DNA of 64,000 nt from Brachynemurus nebulosus (taxonomy: Eukaryota; Arthropoda; Insecta; Neuroptera; Myrmeleontidae), in assembly GCA_035578155.1 (NCBI GenBank), contig JAPWDM010000007.1, positions 29,610,413 to 29,674,412 of the forward strand, read 5' to 3'. The position numbers and the translations under genes were made by a program. Shown here piece by piece: positions 24,093 through 35,149 of the stretch. The first letter of the stretch is position 1. Every line of letters begins with the position of its first letter. The notes below the pieces were generated by a model. The model saw nothing but the letters and a program-made list of their open reading frames with translations, was not told the origin of the DNA and did no database searches.

Positions 24093-24683
24093 AATCTATT
24101 TATCTAATTAAAATTGTTTCCGTATTGGATAAATCTATCAATAGCCAAGTGATTAAAAATCGAAAAAAAAAAACATCAATAAAATTCCAATATTAAATCA
24201 GTAACACTAAAACCATTCAGTATTACGCATGTGCGGGGTAAATGTATGTACACAATCTATCAATCAACGATTAATTTTTTTTTTTTTTTTTGGTAATTTT
24301 ACAAACTATAGAAAAAAATTTATAAAATTAACTCTCTGTACGCTTATAATGAATAAAGTGTACAATTTTTTTTTTTTTTTGACGAAAAAATACATTATTT
24401 TTAATGAGAAAAAACGCAATGCCTCCGGGCCGTTTAAATTGAACTGCTAAAAGAAATTCTTAATACTTTTTATTTGTACGGTAAGAAAGAGGAACGACGA
24501 TTCTACGCTAACTGTATTTTATATAAAAGTTGCAAAAAAACAAAAAAAACGCCATTATTCTCAAAACATAGTAAAACCGAATTAAATTGAATTATATTAA
24601 AAGATATGTTTGGTAAATATTTATAATATGAAGTTTTAAAATTCATCCATATTTTATTTGATCGAAAAATTCTAAACACTATT
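24093..24683. other. AT-rich stretch with long T runs
   Basis: T runs near 24273 and 24367. No gene, RNA or bounded element is supported. Confidence 0.45.
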
Positions 24684-24921
24684 CACCCCACACTTGGTTT
24701 GTTTGTGTCTTGTTTCCGTGCTTCAACAACTAGACTAATCGACGTAAAACTTTGCACAGAAATAGTTTGGCAAACAGAGATGTTTATAGGCTACTATTCA
24801 CCCCGAGAAAGTATTCTATTCCAATAGAAAAATTCCCAAAGGAAAAATAGTAACTCTTAGTGGTTAATATGATATCATATTTTCAAACATATCGCATGCG
24901 AAGCCGCGGGTAAAATACTAG
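24684..24921 (+). repeat. R2 dispersed repeat, copy 1
   Basis: CTTCAACAACTAGACTAATCG, AACTTTGCACAGA, ATTCACCCCGAGAAAG and the end CGAAGCCGCGGGTAAAATACTAGT match the inverted copy at 25258-25510. Confidence 0.6.
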
Positions 24922-25053
24922 TATGTATACAAAACCTTGATCAGCCCGGGTACCAGCCTTTCGTTTCTATTCGCCCCAAGTATGTTTCAATTTGACATTA
25001 GATTATTAATTTAGATATATCGAATATTTGCAAAAAGTTAACATTTAATTTTT

Positions 25054-25087
25054 AGGGCTACGAAGGGTCATTGACCTTCGTAGCCCT
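25054..25087. repeat. 16-bp-stem hairpin
   Basis: AGGGCTACGAAGG(G)TCA and TGACCTTCGTAGCCCT are reverse complements with one bulged G and a one-base loop. It stands out by GC content in AT-rich flanks. No T run that would suggest a transcription terminator is attached. Confidence 0.8.
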
Positions 25088-25257
25088 TATGCATTTACCC
25101 TGGAACGGAAAGGTCGTGATGCATGTACGGAATACCAAATTGCCGTTAAAAATAAAATTTTTGTAATATTACCAGTTTAAACACTAACTAAATATTATTT
25201 ATTAATAGCAACTTATGATAAACTTAAATACAACAGTCTTCAAAATACAAAACTACT

Positions 25258-25510
25258 GGCATTTACCCGCGGCTTCATCCGTAGGGTGTTTGAAATTAAC
25301 GCATCAACTTAATATGTATAAAATATACTTGTATCGTGTCACTATTGAGAGTAGTTAATTTTTCTGTTGGGAATTTTCCCGCAGAAATAGAATGTTTTCT
25401 TCCGGATGAAAAGCAGACTATCTCCGTGCAAAGTTTAAAGTCGATTAGTTTAGCAGTTGAGGCGTGAATAAAAGACAAAGAAACAAACTCACTTTCACAT
25501 TTATCGTATT
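25258..25510 (-). repeat. R2 dispersed repeat, copy 2
   Basis: Inverted copy: starts (minus) with ATAAATGTGAAAGTGAGTTTG and ends CCGCGGGTAAATGCC. Just beyond its end 25195-25258 matches a 62-bp repeat also at 43928-43990 and inverted at 47292-47352. Confidence 0.6.
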
Positions 25511-25528
25511 GGTTAGGGTTAATTACAA

Positions 25529-25957
25529 AATACCCCTGTCGCAGCATCCTACATAACATAGCGAATATCCATCTACAAAAATTAGTTTTTCTCGGAAACT
25601 AGTTGACATAGAATAATAGTTTAAAGACCTTTTCTGTGTGATTTTGTCTCCCCGTTTCAATGGTATAAAAAAATGTCGCAAAAAATTTTGAATAAGGGGA
25701 AATTTTGGCAAAAAACTAAATTTTTTTTCATGAAAATTGGACGTGTTTGCTTAACGAACTCGTCCAACGGTTTGAGACTTTCAATATTTTCACCAAATTT
25801 CGTAAAAGTAAGACGTTTGGTTCGACAGTTATCGTGCGAACAGTGAATATTATTTTCGGTTTTTAGGGACTTCAAAACAAATTTCGGCCATAGTCCCGGG
25901 CTCAAGTCGCCTCATGACAGTGGCTGTAGTAGCTGAATTCCATTCTGAAAATTCGCT
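25529..25957 (-). mobile_element. Family X repeat, copy 3
   Basis: Both ends present: AATACCCCTGTCGCAGCATCC and AATTCAGCTACTACAGCC-CAGAATGG reversed. The microsatellite is absent: CAGTTATCGTGCGAA joins directly to CAGTGAATATTATTTTCGG. Confidence 0.75.
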
Positions 25958-26452
25958 ATAAATATTAATTTTTTTTCTATTCTATACGAAACATAATTTT
26001 CCAAAAAAAAAAAGTGTTTCACTGCATAAAATGTCAAAGAAACCCTAAATGAACGTTTCCGTATTTTAGAAGGGAAATACGGTCAAAAGCACAATTAAAA
26101 TAATATTTTGATCCGATAATAATATTATCCATGGAATTTCAAATAAATCCCATTCATACTGACTTTTGACTGTTAAAACAAACCAAATTTATGTCAAGGG
26201 GAAGTCGATTTAAATTAATTAAAATTAAAACCATCGCTCTAAAATTATCTAATTTGCATTAAAAGTTAATTAACTTATTTATTTTATGTTCGGTATAACA
26301 TATTTTTAGTGTATCTATTGATTTTAAATTTCGACAAAATGGTTTATTTGGTAATTTGAGACGTTCAAGGAAGAACTACAGCAGATTGGTTCCTCCCGAT
26401 CGTCTTACATATTTAAATATGTGTGTATTATTTTGTTATACATACATACATA

Positions 26453-27808
26453 CAGTATCTCACAGAAGTGTTTAGACAAAAGTTTCTTTAAAAATTTTAT
26501 TTAATTTTTTACGAGATCTTTTGTACAGAAGAAAATAGAAATAAGGGAAATAAATTCTTCAAAATCCTCGGTTTTCATCCACACTGTCAAACATGGTCAT
26601 ACGTCTATCATGGGGTAGGGGTAGGGTTGCCAACCATACTTTATAATAAAGTGCAACACAAACATACTTTATACATTTGCATAAAAATAAAGTACCGTAA
26701 AACCGTCTAGACCCGGACAGGGAGTCTAGACCCGGACACTTTGCAACAATCGTCAAAGTAAATAATTTCTACATTAACCGGCAACAATAGACATTTGTTC
26801 TTGACGTCATTAGAGAGAAAAAGACATCCTCTAAACAGTTGTACCAATAAAAACTACCGATTTCAACATTTACTATCTCATCTTACAGGATAACTATCTT
26901 ACAGTTTTTCAAAAAATAAAATGTGTGTCTAACTTACACATGTAATTTTCGTCATAACTGTCACATTGTTTTAATTTTGATATGTATGTGTTCAGAATTT
27001 TATCGCGCAACATTTAATGATGTTTGAAGTTATATTCGATGTATATATAAAAAAATACATGCTATAAATGTATATCCGTTTAGACCCGGACACATCAGTT
27101 TATTACACTATGGCCGCGATTCGCACCAGTTGTAACTCCCACTATCCATACGTTAATATACCCAACAGAATTACGCGGTTTATGCCTCCTTCTGGTGTCA
27201 TATTGTATGTTTACTTCACAGTGAGGCATACTATGCATTGCCCCCTCTCCCTTCCCACAAAATATTTTGAAGTCTTTGACAGGTTCAAAGACATCAGACG
27301 ATATAAAACACTGTCCTAAACCCGACGGGAGAGGTTAGTTTGCATGTTATTACAATATTTAAGTAAGTGTCCGGGTCAAGACCGATTTAGGGCGTAGACC
27401 CGGACACTTACTAATTATTTTTTATTTTTTTTTATTTTTACTTATAATGAAACAAATTTAATGTTATCAATGCCCAATCGCTTGCAAGCAATAATTAAAG
27501 AAAAGGAATGTGTAACGAAATATCAAAAATATTTATTATCGTATGTTCCGAACTTGTAATTTTTTTTGTTTACTTTTCTGTCTAAAGATTTTTGTGAGTG
27601 CTATAATACATTTCTTAATTTAATTTTATTTTTTTAAACAGAGTTATAATATTTGCTGTGACTTTGTACTACAGATTTTGAAGAATTTATTTCCCTTATT
27701 TCCCTTATTTCTATTTTTTTTTTTTTTTTTTTTGTACAAAAGATCTCGTAAAAATTAAATAATTAATTTTTACAGAAACTTTTGTCTAAACACTTTTGTG
27801 AGATACTG
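26453..27808. mobile_element. Tc1-like shell with about 120-bp TIRs and a nested element
   Basis: Both ends begin CAGTATCTCACA(G/A)AAGTG and remain complementary for about 120 bases (26453-26575 and 27673-27808), through ACGAGATCTTTTGTAC and AAATAAATTCTTCAAAATC. TA flanks at 26451-26452 and 27809-27810. No transposase is left. The interior is largely a CCGTAAAACCGTC-TIR element. Confidence 0.85.
26695..27440. mobile_element. CCGTAAAACCGTC-TIR element, copy 1 (right end lost)
   Basis: Left terminus TA|CCGTAAAACCGTCTAGACC. GACCCGGACA recurs at about 26709, 26729, 27085 and, inverted, 27368, and again at 27398. The right TIR is missing; the end at 27440 is approximate. An open frame at 27068-27319 matches that at 5359 in the other copy (TMAAIRT-CN, PYVNIPNRITRFMPPSGVI). 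Confidence 0.65.
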
Positions 27809-27810
27809 TA

Positions 27811-29106
27811 TTATATTATCCTCTTTGTAAAATTCTAGTCACTATAATCTTTACTTTACATAACGTCATATTCGAATACATTTTTTGTTAAAAGTAATAA
27901 AATATTGCTTAAGGTCAATACTTAACACAATCTTAAAATTTTATATGAATAATTGTTACTAACCGACAATAAAATTTACAGGATACAGTGAAAATCCAAT
28001 TATATGAACAATAATTTGTTACGTACACCATGCAATCAGTATTGTTAATTTTACACGGATTACGTCACAGACGTATTTACCAGGAACGGGGCTGTAACAG
28101 CAAAAATGGAAAGTTCACATCCCAAGTTCTTTAATTCAAATCATTTCCATAAAGTTCGATTTGAGAAAAATGAAATTTTTTGACCCGATGACATCATAAG
28201 ATGATATAAATCATGCAGAACCGGCCAGAGAAAGACTTCAATCGAATTTTGAATTTTGTCAGAAAAAATGAGAAGGTCACACACAAATTCCTACTATCTT
28301 CCGGGAAACCAATCTTGTGCAAGGCACAAATTTAACATATCAAGGAATTTGTAAACTTTGGGCACTGTGATGTCTAAGATAAAGTGTACCAGCTCATTCT
28401 AAAAATTAATGAATGATTTTTGGATATGTTAGTGTTTAGTATAATTTTGTTTAATACACAAAATATCAAAAATTGAACCAATTCTGACGGATAGTTTGTG
28501 AGATAACAATTTTTTAACGGACAACTAATTGAGGAATCCCCGAAAAATTAAACTCTTTAGAAACATGTAAAGAATCAAAGCAATAAATTCTTATAGATCA
28601 ACTTTTCTGAAATTTAATAGTTACCTAATCTTGGACGCGGCAACCACGGTAATATAAATACAAAATACAGTAAAGCACAGTTTCAAATTATTCTTTTCAA
28701 TAACAATCTCGGTTCATAAATTTATATTGCTACTGTAACAGTAATGAGGTTTGAATAATCTAAAAATTGATATATTTTTAACACGATTGGAATTATATAT
28801 ACATAATGTCACGTAATTGCGGTTTTAAAAATTCATTTTTTATGGAATCAACAAATAAAATTTCTATAAATTTTATATAACCTTAAGTCAAATGGCTTAA
28901 ACTAGTTACTCTACTTTAGATACGAACAATTTTTTTTCTATTCAAAAGCAAAATAAAAAAAAAAATCAAAAGCAGTAGAAAGTTTTATGTCAAAAGGAAA
29001 TCCTTACACAAACCAATTCCGAGATTAATTCCGAGAAAATCAAAAAATTGTTTTACCTAAGTAATAAGTTGCAATGAACTTCACGAAAAATCTCGGCAAA
29101 AAATAG
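27811..29106. other. AT-rich stretch with repeat fragments
   Basis: 28085-28260 belongs to family U (AAAAATGGAAAGTTCAC, GATTTGAGAAAAATGAA, GATGACATCATAAG). 28380-28545 belongs to family V (CAATTCTGACGGATAGTTTG, GAGGAATCCCCGAAAAA). No gene is supported. Confidence 0.45.
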
Positions 29107-29149
29107 TTGAGACACTCAATTTCAAAAAAAAAAAAAATGCTCAAAACAC

Positions 29150-29545
29150 TCTCCCGCACATTACTTAAGTCGTGTTTAACCAAAAAAAAACGCGCTTGTG
29201 GACGCAACGTGCCTTTTTTTCTACATCACACCATTCGAAAAAATTCGAACACGACACACGATTCGAATAACGACGGACGCTTCGGATATGCGTTCGGCTC
29301 CGTCTTCCACCAGATCGAAACGGATTTTGATGAGCTCAAGAAAAACTGTTTAAGCAAAATGATCACTCTATCAGACACTCAAACTCAGCGCACGCAACAT
29401 GCAATTGTACGTTGCTAATGACTCGGCAACGATGCTCGAACTACTATTAAAACATGTGTAAAAAGAGTTTGGTACCATACAATATGTGTATGTATCTGCG
29501 ACTATAGTCGCACGAATACTCACGGAAACGGACGAAACACAGGTG
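29150..29545. promoter_or_regulatory. CpG-richer island in intron 5, possible alternative promoter
   Basis: 29160-29440 has many CpGs (TTCGAA, CGACGGACGCTTCGG, GCGCACGCAACATG) in contrast to the AT-rich intron, plus a 16-bp palindrome TGCGACTATAGTCGCA at 29497-29512. The open frame 29107-29418 on the plus strand has no recognised domain. In insects such islands inside long introns often mark alternative first exons; that is inference, and a transposon fragment is equally possible. Confidence 0.25.
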
Positions 29546-30364
29546 CTTAATACTTATATTAATACCACAAATCTGTTAAAATGTACATTTAAACTAGATA
29601 TTTGGATTTTTTGGTCGAGACAAAATGGAAATAATTTTTTTCATTGGAAATTTTCACAAAATTTTCCATACTATCTCGTGAAATTTTGTGAATTTGTGTT
29701 AAAATATTGATAAATCGCTAATTGAAATTATTACGTACGCGATAAGTTTAACACTTCATTCAAAAAAATAAAACAAAATAAAGTACTACGTAATTTAAGT
29801 ACGTACCCCCCCCCCCCCGCCCCTCATAGCCTTTAAATATGAATTGCTAAGAATGTAATGCCTCATATATTGGACAGACATCAAAGTCTCAGATTAAATC
29901 GACTGGAAACTAAGAATTGTCAAATTAAATAAGGACCTATTAAATAAGGATAAAATTATTTTAAATACATAAAATAATTATTTGCTATTTCCAAATTCCT
30001 ACAAGATACCCGACACGTTTTCATGAGCAAAGTTTTATGCGCGGTGGAGGCTCTTAGTAATACCGAATTTGTGCGGTAGAGGAGTAAAAATCTTGAGAAA
30101 ACTATACCCTCACACTAGTTCCCGCGTTCTTACGTTAGTATGTGTAAGAATTACGACATTACTCAGAGGGAGCGATTCAAAATGTCGCACGGAGCTAAAC
30201 TGTCCAAATATGTTAAACACAATAAAATCATGTAACTTTTTTATTCAGGGGCGAAACAAATTCTCAAATGCCACAAGGACGTGTCACATTTTTTGGGTTT
30301 ATAACACTTTTTTTACATTGATAATTTTTAAAAAAAAAGTACTTAATTTAGCATAAAAAAAAAA
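29546..30364. other. No gene recognised; 13-base C run
   Basis: The run of 13 C is at 29806-29818. 29850-30000 is a repeat whose second copy is at 35930-36650 and shows the empty site for the element at 36048. The open frame at 30069-30356 has no recognised domain. Confidence 0.45.
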
Positions 30365-31075
30365 CTATACCAGAATTCTTGGCAAAAATGAAAAGGATTT
30401 CGGAAACCTGTAATTCATTTCATTTACGGTTTTTAAGGCGCTAAAAAATTTTAGTGAATTTGGTGACGTCATTATGTTAAAAAAATTCTCTTTTCTCAAA
30501 TCAAACTATGAAAGTGATTCAAATTAGAGCGGTTGGTTGAATTAGGGTAATTTAGATTTGAACGTTTCATTTTTACTATCAAAATCACAAAATTCCTTTT
30601 CGAAATATGACTGACGCGACAGAAGCCCAGAGTACAGAGGTAATGCAACCGTCTCAATCGTGTAATCTGCAGTGTGCAGTTTTGTGCAAGTTAAGCTCTC
30701 TCCGTAGCAGTGGATGAGTGTAGATCAATCACAAGTCAATTGTGTTGATTGTTGTTGGCATTGTAGAGGTTTTATTGGTTACACTGGTTTCAGTAGTATA
30801 GAGATAGATATGTTTTCTCTGGTACTCTGTAGACCGAAGTCTGTTTTTCAGTAGCCATACATGCCTAATTTTGGCAAAAATGAAAATAATGGCTTCGAAA
30901 ACCTATAATTCGCGTCCAGTTCCATCATTCCATCGTTTCATTTACGACTTCTAAAGCACTGGGATGTGAATTTTGTGAACTTGATGACTTCGTGAAACTA
31001 AAAAAATTTTTGTTTTACGAAAAAATTTTCCTTCTACAACTTCAAAAAGCGATTCAAAATCTTGCTCGGAACGAA
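30365..31075. repeat. Family U dispersed repeats (two fragments)
   Basis: 30365-30600 and 30865-31075 share TTCATTTACGGTTTTTAAGGC-like sequence, GTGACGTCATTATG or GATGACTTCGTG, and the start GGCAAAAATGAAAA. Related fragments lie at 28085, 40590 and 52620-53150. Confidence 0.55.
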
Positions 31076-31121
31076 AATGTACAGTGGAAATGGTAGAATC
31101 GCTACTGAAGCGTGGCAGAAC

Positions 31122-31669
31122 TAGGGATGATCGATATTAGAAAAACATCGATGTTAACATCGATTTAAGAGTATCGATATACGATATATATCGAAAGAAA
31201 GACATCGATGTTCGAAAACATCGATGTTTATGTAGCAAAATAAACAACCATTATAATCTATTATTTTATTTATTAAAAATTAACATTGCCAGTATTTATT
31301 TGGTACACTTTGCAAAAAAGTCACTTTGTTAGAAGTTTCCCTTTTAATATGTTCCTTTGTTGATACAAATGTTGCCCAGCTTTTGAAAAAAGTCTCTCTG
31401 AAGCTGTTGAAGTTACTGTGCAACACAAATATTTAATGGCAATTTTTTTTAAGTTTGGATAAGTGGATCCTAGAACTTGCCATAAAAGTAATGGATCTTG
31501 TTTTAAATCAGCTACAGGATTTCTAAATACTGGATAGCTTAGAGTAATATCGATGTTTCGATATTATTCTCGTAACATCGATGTGTCGATATTATCGAGG
31601 ACATAACATCGATGTTTTCCCCTTAAACATCAATGTTTTTCTACCATCGATGAATATCGATCATCCTTA
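31122..31669. mobile_element. hAT element, CATCGATG family, with transposase fragment
   Basis: TIRs TAGGGATGATCGATATT and inverted TAAGGATGATCGATATTC. The flanks GGCAGAAC and GACAGAAC match at 7 of 8 positions (31114-31121 and 31670-31677). Both ends are filled with ACATCGATGTT iterations. A hAT transposase C-terminus is coded inside on the minus strand. Confidence 0.9.
31321..31539 (-). pseudogene. hAT transposase C-terminal dimerisation domain fragment
   Basis: About 72 codons with no start codon, ending in TGA at 31321-31323. The frame contains DPLLLWQVLGSTYPNLKKIA followed by IKYLCCTVTSTASERLFSKA and G...QQRN. This is the hallmark of the hAT C-terminal (hATC) dimerisation domain: W...YP.L...A..yL...s.S..SER.FS..G.....R. 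The block-conserved SERLFSKAG motif is intact. The zinc-finger and RNase H-like catalytic parts are missing because the element is internally deleted. Its position inside a hAT-ended element agrees with the assignment. Confidence 0.9.
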
Positions 31670-32420
31670 GACAGAACTACATATTACATCCTTACATATT
31701 TGGAGTGGCACTACCCGAGAACTTTGACTGTAACGAAACTTCCAGATAACCCCAACTGTGCTACCGTTTCAACAGATGTTCTTGTACTGATCCATTAATC
31801 AACAATCAATTAACAACACTGCCACAATCAATAAATCATTAATATGATCGATCTAGATCGTATTTTATATTTTAATGATCTATTGAAAACACCACAACCA
31901 GGTGATATCATAAATCCACATGTATGTATATAAATGATGACGAAATGAAATGTTTGCAATTCCCGGCACAAGTTACGGCCTCAAGGACGCTGTTGGTAGC
32001 CGATACGCTACATCAAACTAGAAAATCATCTCTGATTTCTGAACGTCGCGTACTCTAGCTAAGAAATACAACAAATCGAATTTCAATTCCAGCAACCATT
32101 TATAGAAAGAAGTAAATAATCGGATATTTTACAATGTATAATTGTTTTTGTTGCTTTGTACAAAATGGTTAATGGCCTGTTGTGGCGGCTATTGTGATTA
32201 GATTTACCGTGGATTGCGTTGGTTGCCTTTACAAATTTTTTTTTTTTTTGATTAAAATTGAAATTAACCTAAATTTTCTAAAAATAAATAAATGGCCACT
32301 CTTTCACAAACAATAGTCAATAGAGTTTTGAAATAATTATACCAGAACAAAAAAATGTTATCGAATAAATATATAAAGTCGATATTACACCAGTATATTT
32401 ATCGAGAATGTTTGCACGTT

Positions 32421-32590
32421 CAGCTCCAACCAACATAAGGATGCCGGTCAGAAGCGCAAAGCCGCAAATGAAAGAGTGCGACAACAAGAATTAAACATAT
32501 AACATACATATATGCATAAAAGTGTGATAGAAGTAGTGTTTGTCTACTGCGCGTACAACCTTGACCGGCAACCTTATGTTGGTTGAGCTG
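32421..32590. mobile_element. MITE with about 31-bp TIRs (170 bp)
   Basis: Ends CAGCTCCAACCAACATAAGG and inverted CAGCTCAACCAACATAAGG, continuing into (G/T)TGCCGGTCA on both sides. TA follows on the right (32591-32592), TT precedes on the left. Probably a TA-inserting MITE with one flank mutated. Confidence 0.75.
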
Positions 32591-32592
32591 TA

Positions 32593-33195
32593 AGGTGAAT
32601 CGATCACTTGAAATTTTCCAAGTTTAGAATTTGAAATTTTAGTATATTAGTAGAGAAAGATATGATGCATTCACTGGCACTATTTTGAATAATTTCTGAC
32701 GTGTAGTTTAGAAGAAATAAATTTTCAAAGTTAGAATTTTTAACGTGATGCCAAAGAATGATTAGAGATGAATCAGTGGTACGTATTTAAGTAAGTTGTG
32801 TCATTAAAAACCAACTTCAAGATTTAAAAAACTAAAAATTATTTTCTTTTATGTTTTTGAATCATTAAAAAACTATTTTGTTTAATATTGGACGTTTAGT
32901 TGTTGTAATAAATAGAAAAAAAAACTATAAAAATGTCATTTTATACTGATACACCCATAATATATTTATGTACATGTTAGTTATTATATGTGCGTACACG
33001 TCACTACCAGAATCAAATTCATTACATTTAAAATTATTAAAATTAGAAGACTGAACAATAATCAAATATTAATACTGTTACATGTATTATAAAATTTAAC
33101 TTATTTTTCTACACATAAATTATATTTATTTATAGAGAAAAAATAGACTTAGTAATTCATTTGTCACAAATTTGTCAGTACTGATCGATTCACCT
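32593..33195. mobile_element. TA-inserting element, AGGTGAATCGATCA TIRs
   Basis: AGGTGAATCGATCA at the left and its inverse at the right, flanked by TA (32591-32592 and 33196-33197). It shares the left TA with the neighbouring MITE. The 603-bp interior is AT-rich and non-coding. Confidence 0.7.
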
Positions 33196-33219
33196 TAAAG
33201 TTTAGATATGTGATATAGT

Positions 33220-33795
33220 TAAAGTGACCAGATTTGTAAAGAGTCAAAAAGGGACAGCCAGTACGGAGTACCCCCACGGGAAAAGGGTGGTGCGGGGGCC
33301 CTTCCCCGGAAAATTTTTGAAAATTTAAGTCAATAATTGAAAAGTTAAGTCAATTAATTTGGTGGCGGATGATTCCACCACCACTGACTGTAGCATAGAC
33401 CTTTAATAATGAAACAATAATTTGGATAGAATAATTTGTGTTAGAAGTAGGAAGATAGAAAAACAAAAGGATATTATCAAGAAAATCATAGCCAAACTTC
33501 TTACACCAGTGATAATATTTTATTCAGAATATTAAGTTCATTTTATCATCAAAATATGAATAATACAATTAGACATCTTCTTCCCAGCTCAATACTGCCA
33601 AAATGAATACGTCCTCTCATACGGCAGTTAAAAATTATTTCAAATAATGAATAAAACTTTTCATAAAATAGCGTATAAGTTCAAATATTGCTAAAACGGG
33701 ACAAATGGGCGTCCCGAGAAGTTTGGCCGGGACACCGGGACATGTCTTCGAAAAACGGGACTGTCCCGTTGAAAACGGAACGTCTGGTCACCTTA
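33220..33795. mobile_element. hAT-type element, GACCAGA family
   Basis: Left TAAAGTGACCAGA, right (inverted) TAAGGTGACCAGACG. Flanks GATATAGT and GGTATAGT match at 7 of 8 (33212-33219 and 33796-33803). GGGAC motifs are iterated at both ends (AAAGGGACAG, ACGGGACAAATGG, CCGGGACACCGGGAC, ACGGGACTGTCCCG). No transposase is seen. Confidence 0.85.
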
Positions 33796-34334
33796 GGTAT
33801 AGTATTCAATTGGATCAAACTTCTATCCTTATTTAGAAACCGAAAAATTGGTCACATTTCCTAAACGGATTCCCAAATTATTAAAAATTCACCAACAGAT
33901 CTAATTCATTTCAATTTTGTAGCCCTTAATGGAAAAAAATGAACTTAATGGCGTCATCACGTATACTAAATTTTTCAAAAAAAAATATGAAAATTGAAAC
34001 TACTTGTCGGTTTTCGATACTTTTTTTCATTTTTGACAAAATCAGAACTATAAAGGCAACAGAAAAGTCACATCTGGAAAACAAATCACGTTTTCCGAGA
34101 GAATTTGATTGTTTTGACCGAAAAATTCTTTATAGGGGTAATTTTAACTATGTATTTTTCGTTAAAACTGAAACATGGCTTTCAAAAAAGTGTCTTAATT
34201 AGAAAAAAAAGTTCCCAGTTTTTGGGCAAACAACCAAGTTGCCAGCGTATATTTCAAACATACCATAAAGTTTCTTTGTACAAAATTTCAATCGGTAACT
34301 CTTTGAATAAAGTGCCCACTGACTAATAGATGGC

Positions 34335-35012
34335 TGATGATCAATCGACTAATTCTGTTTAAATTACGTCATTTTTCAATCAACTATTTTACTCTTGAAT
34401 AAAAATTTAAATCAATAATTAAATTCAAAAAAAAAAAAAACGCCGTTTTTGAAAGAATTGAAAAAAGTTACCTTATTCATGAATCTGACTAAAAAATTAG
34501 TCGATTAATCGATTAACTACTCCTAAGTAGTGATGTCGGATAATTAATCGATTAATCGGTTTAGTCAACTAATTTTGTTTACTTTTAATCACTTTTCAAT
34601 CGACTATTTTACTGTCGACTAAATGACTAAAATGACTAATATTTTTTTAAATGACTAAAAACGACTAATTTAATAATTTTTCTGCATTATTTATAAGAGT
34701 CGAAAAAATGAAAACTAAAAATTATCTGTTTGTATGACTTTTTACTTTTATGTGAATAATACATTGTAATTAGTATTTTTTTTTTTTTTAAGTAAAAATA
34801 AAAGTCAATAATTAAATTTAAAACATTGTTTTTAAAAGAGTTACATAGGTTACCCTATTCATGAATTCGAATAAAAATTTAGTCGATTAATCGACTACTC
34901 TATGCTCAATATTTTCGACTAATGACTAATTTTGTCGGAAAAACAACTTAAGTCGATTAATCGACTAACTGCATCTCGACTCGACATCATACTCCTAAGT
35001 ACGACATCACTA
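34335..35012. mobile_element. Outer, older CTAATCGATTA-family copy
   Basis: The right end GACATCACTA at 35012 and CGATTAATCGATTAACTA at 34501 belong to one element interrupted by the nested copy. The left end near 34335 (GATGATCAATCGAC) is degenerate. A further partial copy ends at 35146 (CTCGACATCAC). Confidence 0.6.
34528..34991. mobile_element. hAT-type element, CTAATCGATTA family, nested
   Basis: Left TAGTGATGTCGG, right (inverted) TATGATGTCGAGTCG, with a perfect 8-bp duplication CTCCTAAG (34520-34527 and 34992-34999). Ends are packed with TTAGTCGATTAATCG and ATGACTAA motifs. It has inserted into an older copy of the same family. Confidence 0.85.
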
Positions 35013-35149
35013 ATAGTCATAGTTAGAAAAAAAGAATTATTTTTTAGTCGATTAATCGATCAATATTTTCAACTAATGACTAATTTTATCTAAAAACAAT
35101 TTTGGTTGATTAATCGATTAACTAACTAATCCTAAGCTCGACATCACGA

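Noticed and set aside
29107..29418. 103-codon open frame in the CpG-richer island
   Set aside because: No domain, no splice or promoter support; kept only as a possible regulatory island.
33939..34326. Two overlapping open frames as a small gene pair
   Set aside because: No start context, domains or splice signals; flanked by repeats and poor in codon structure.
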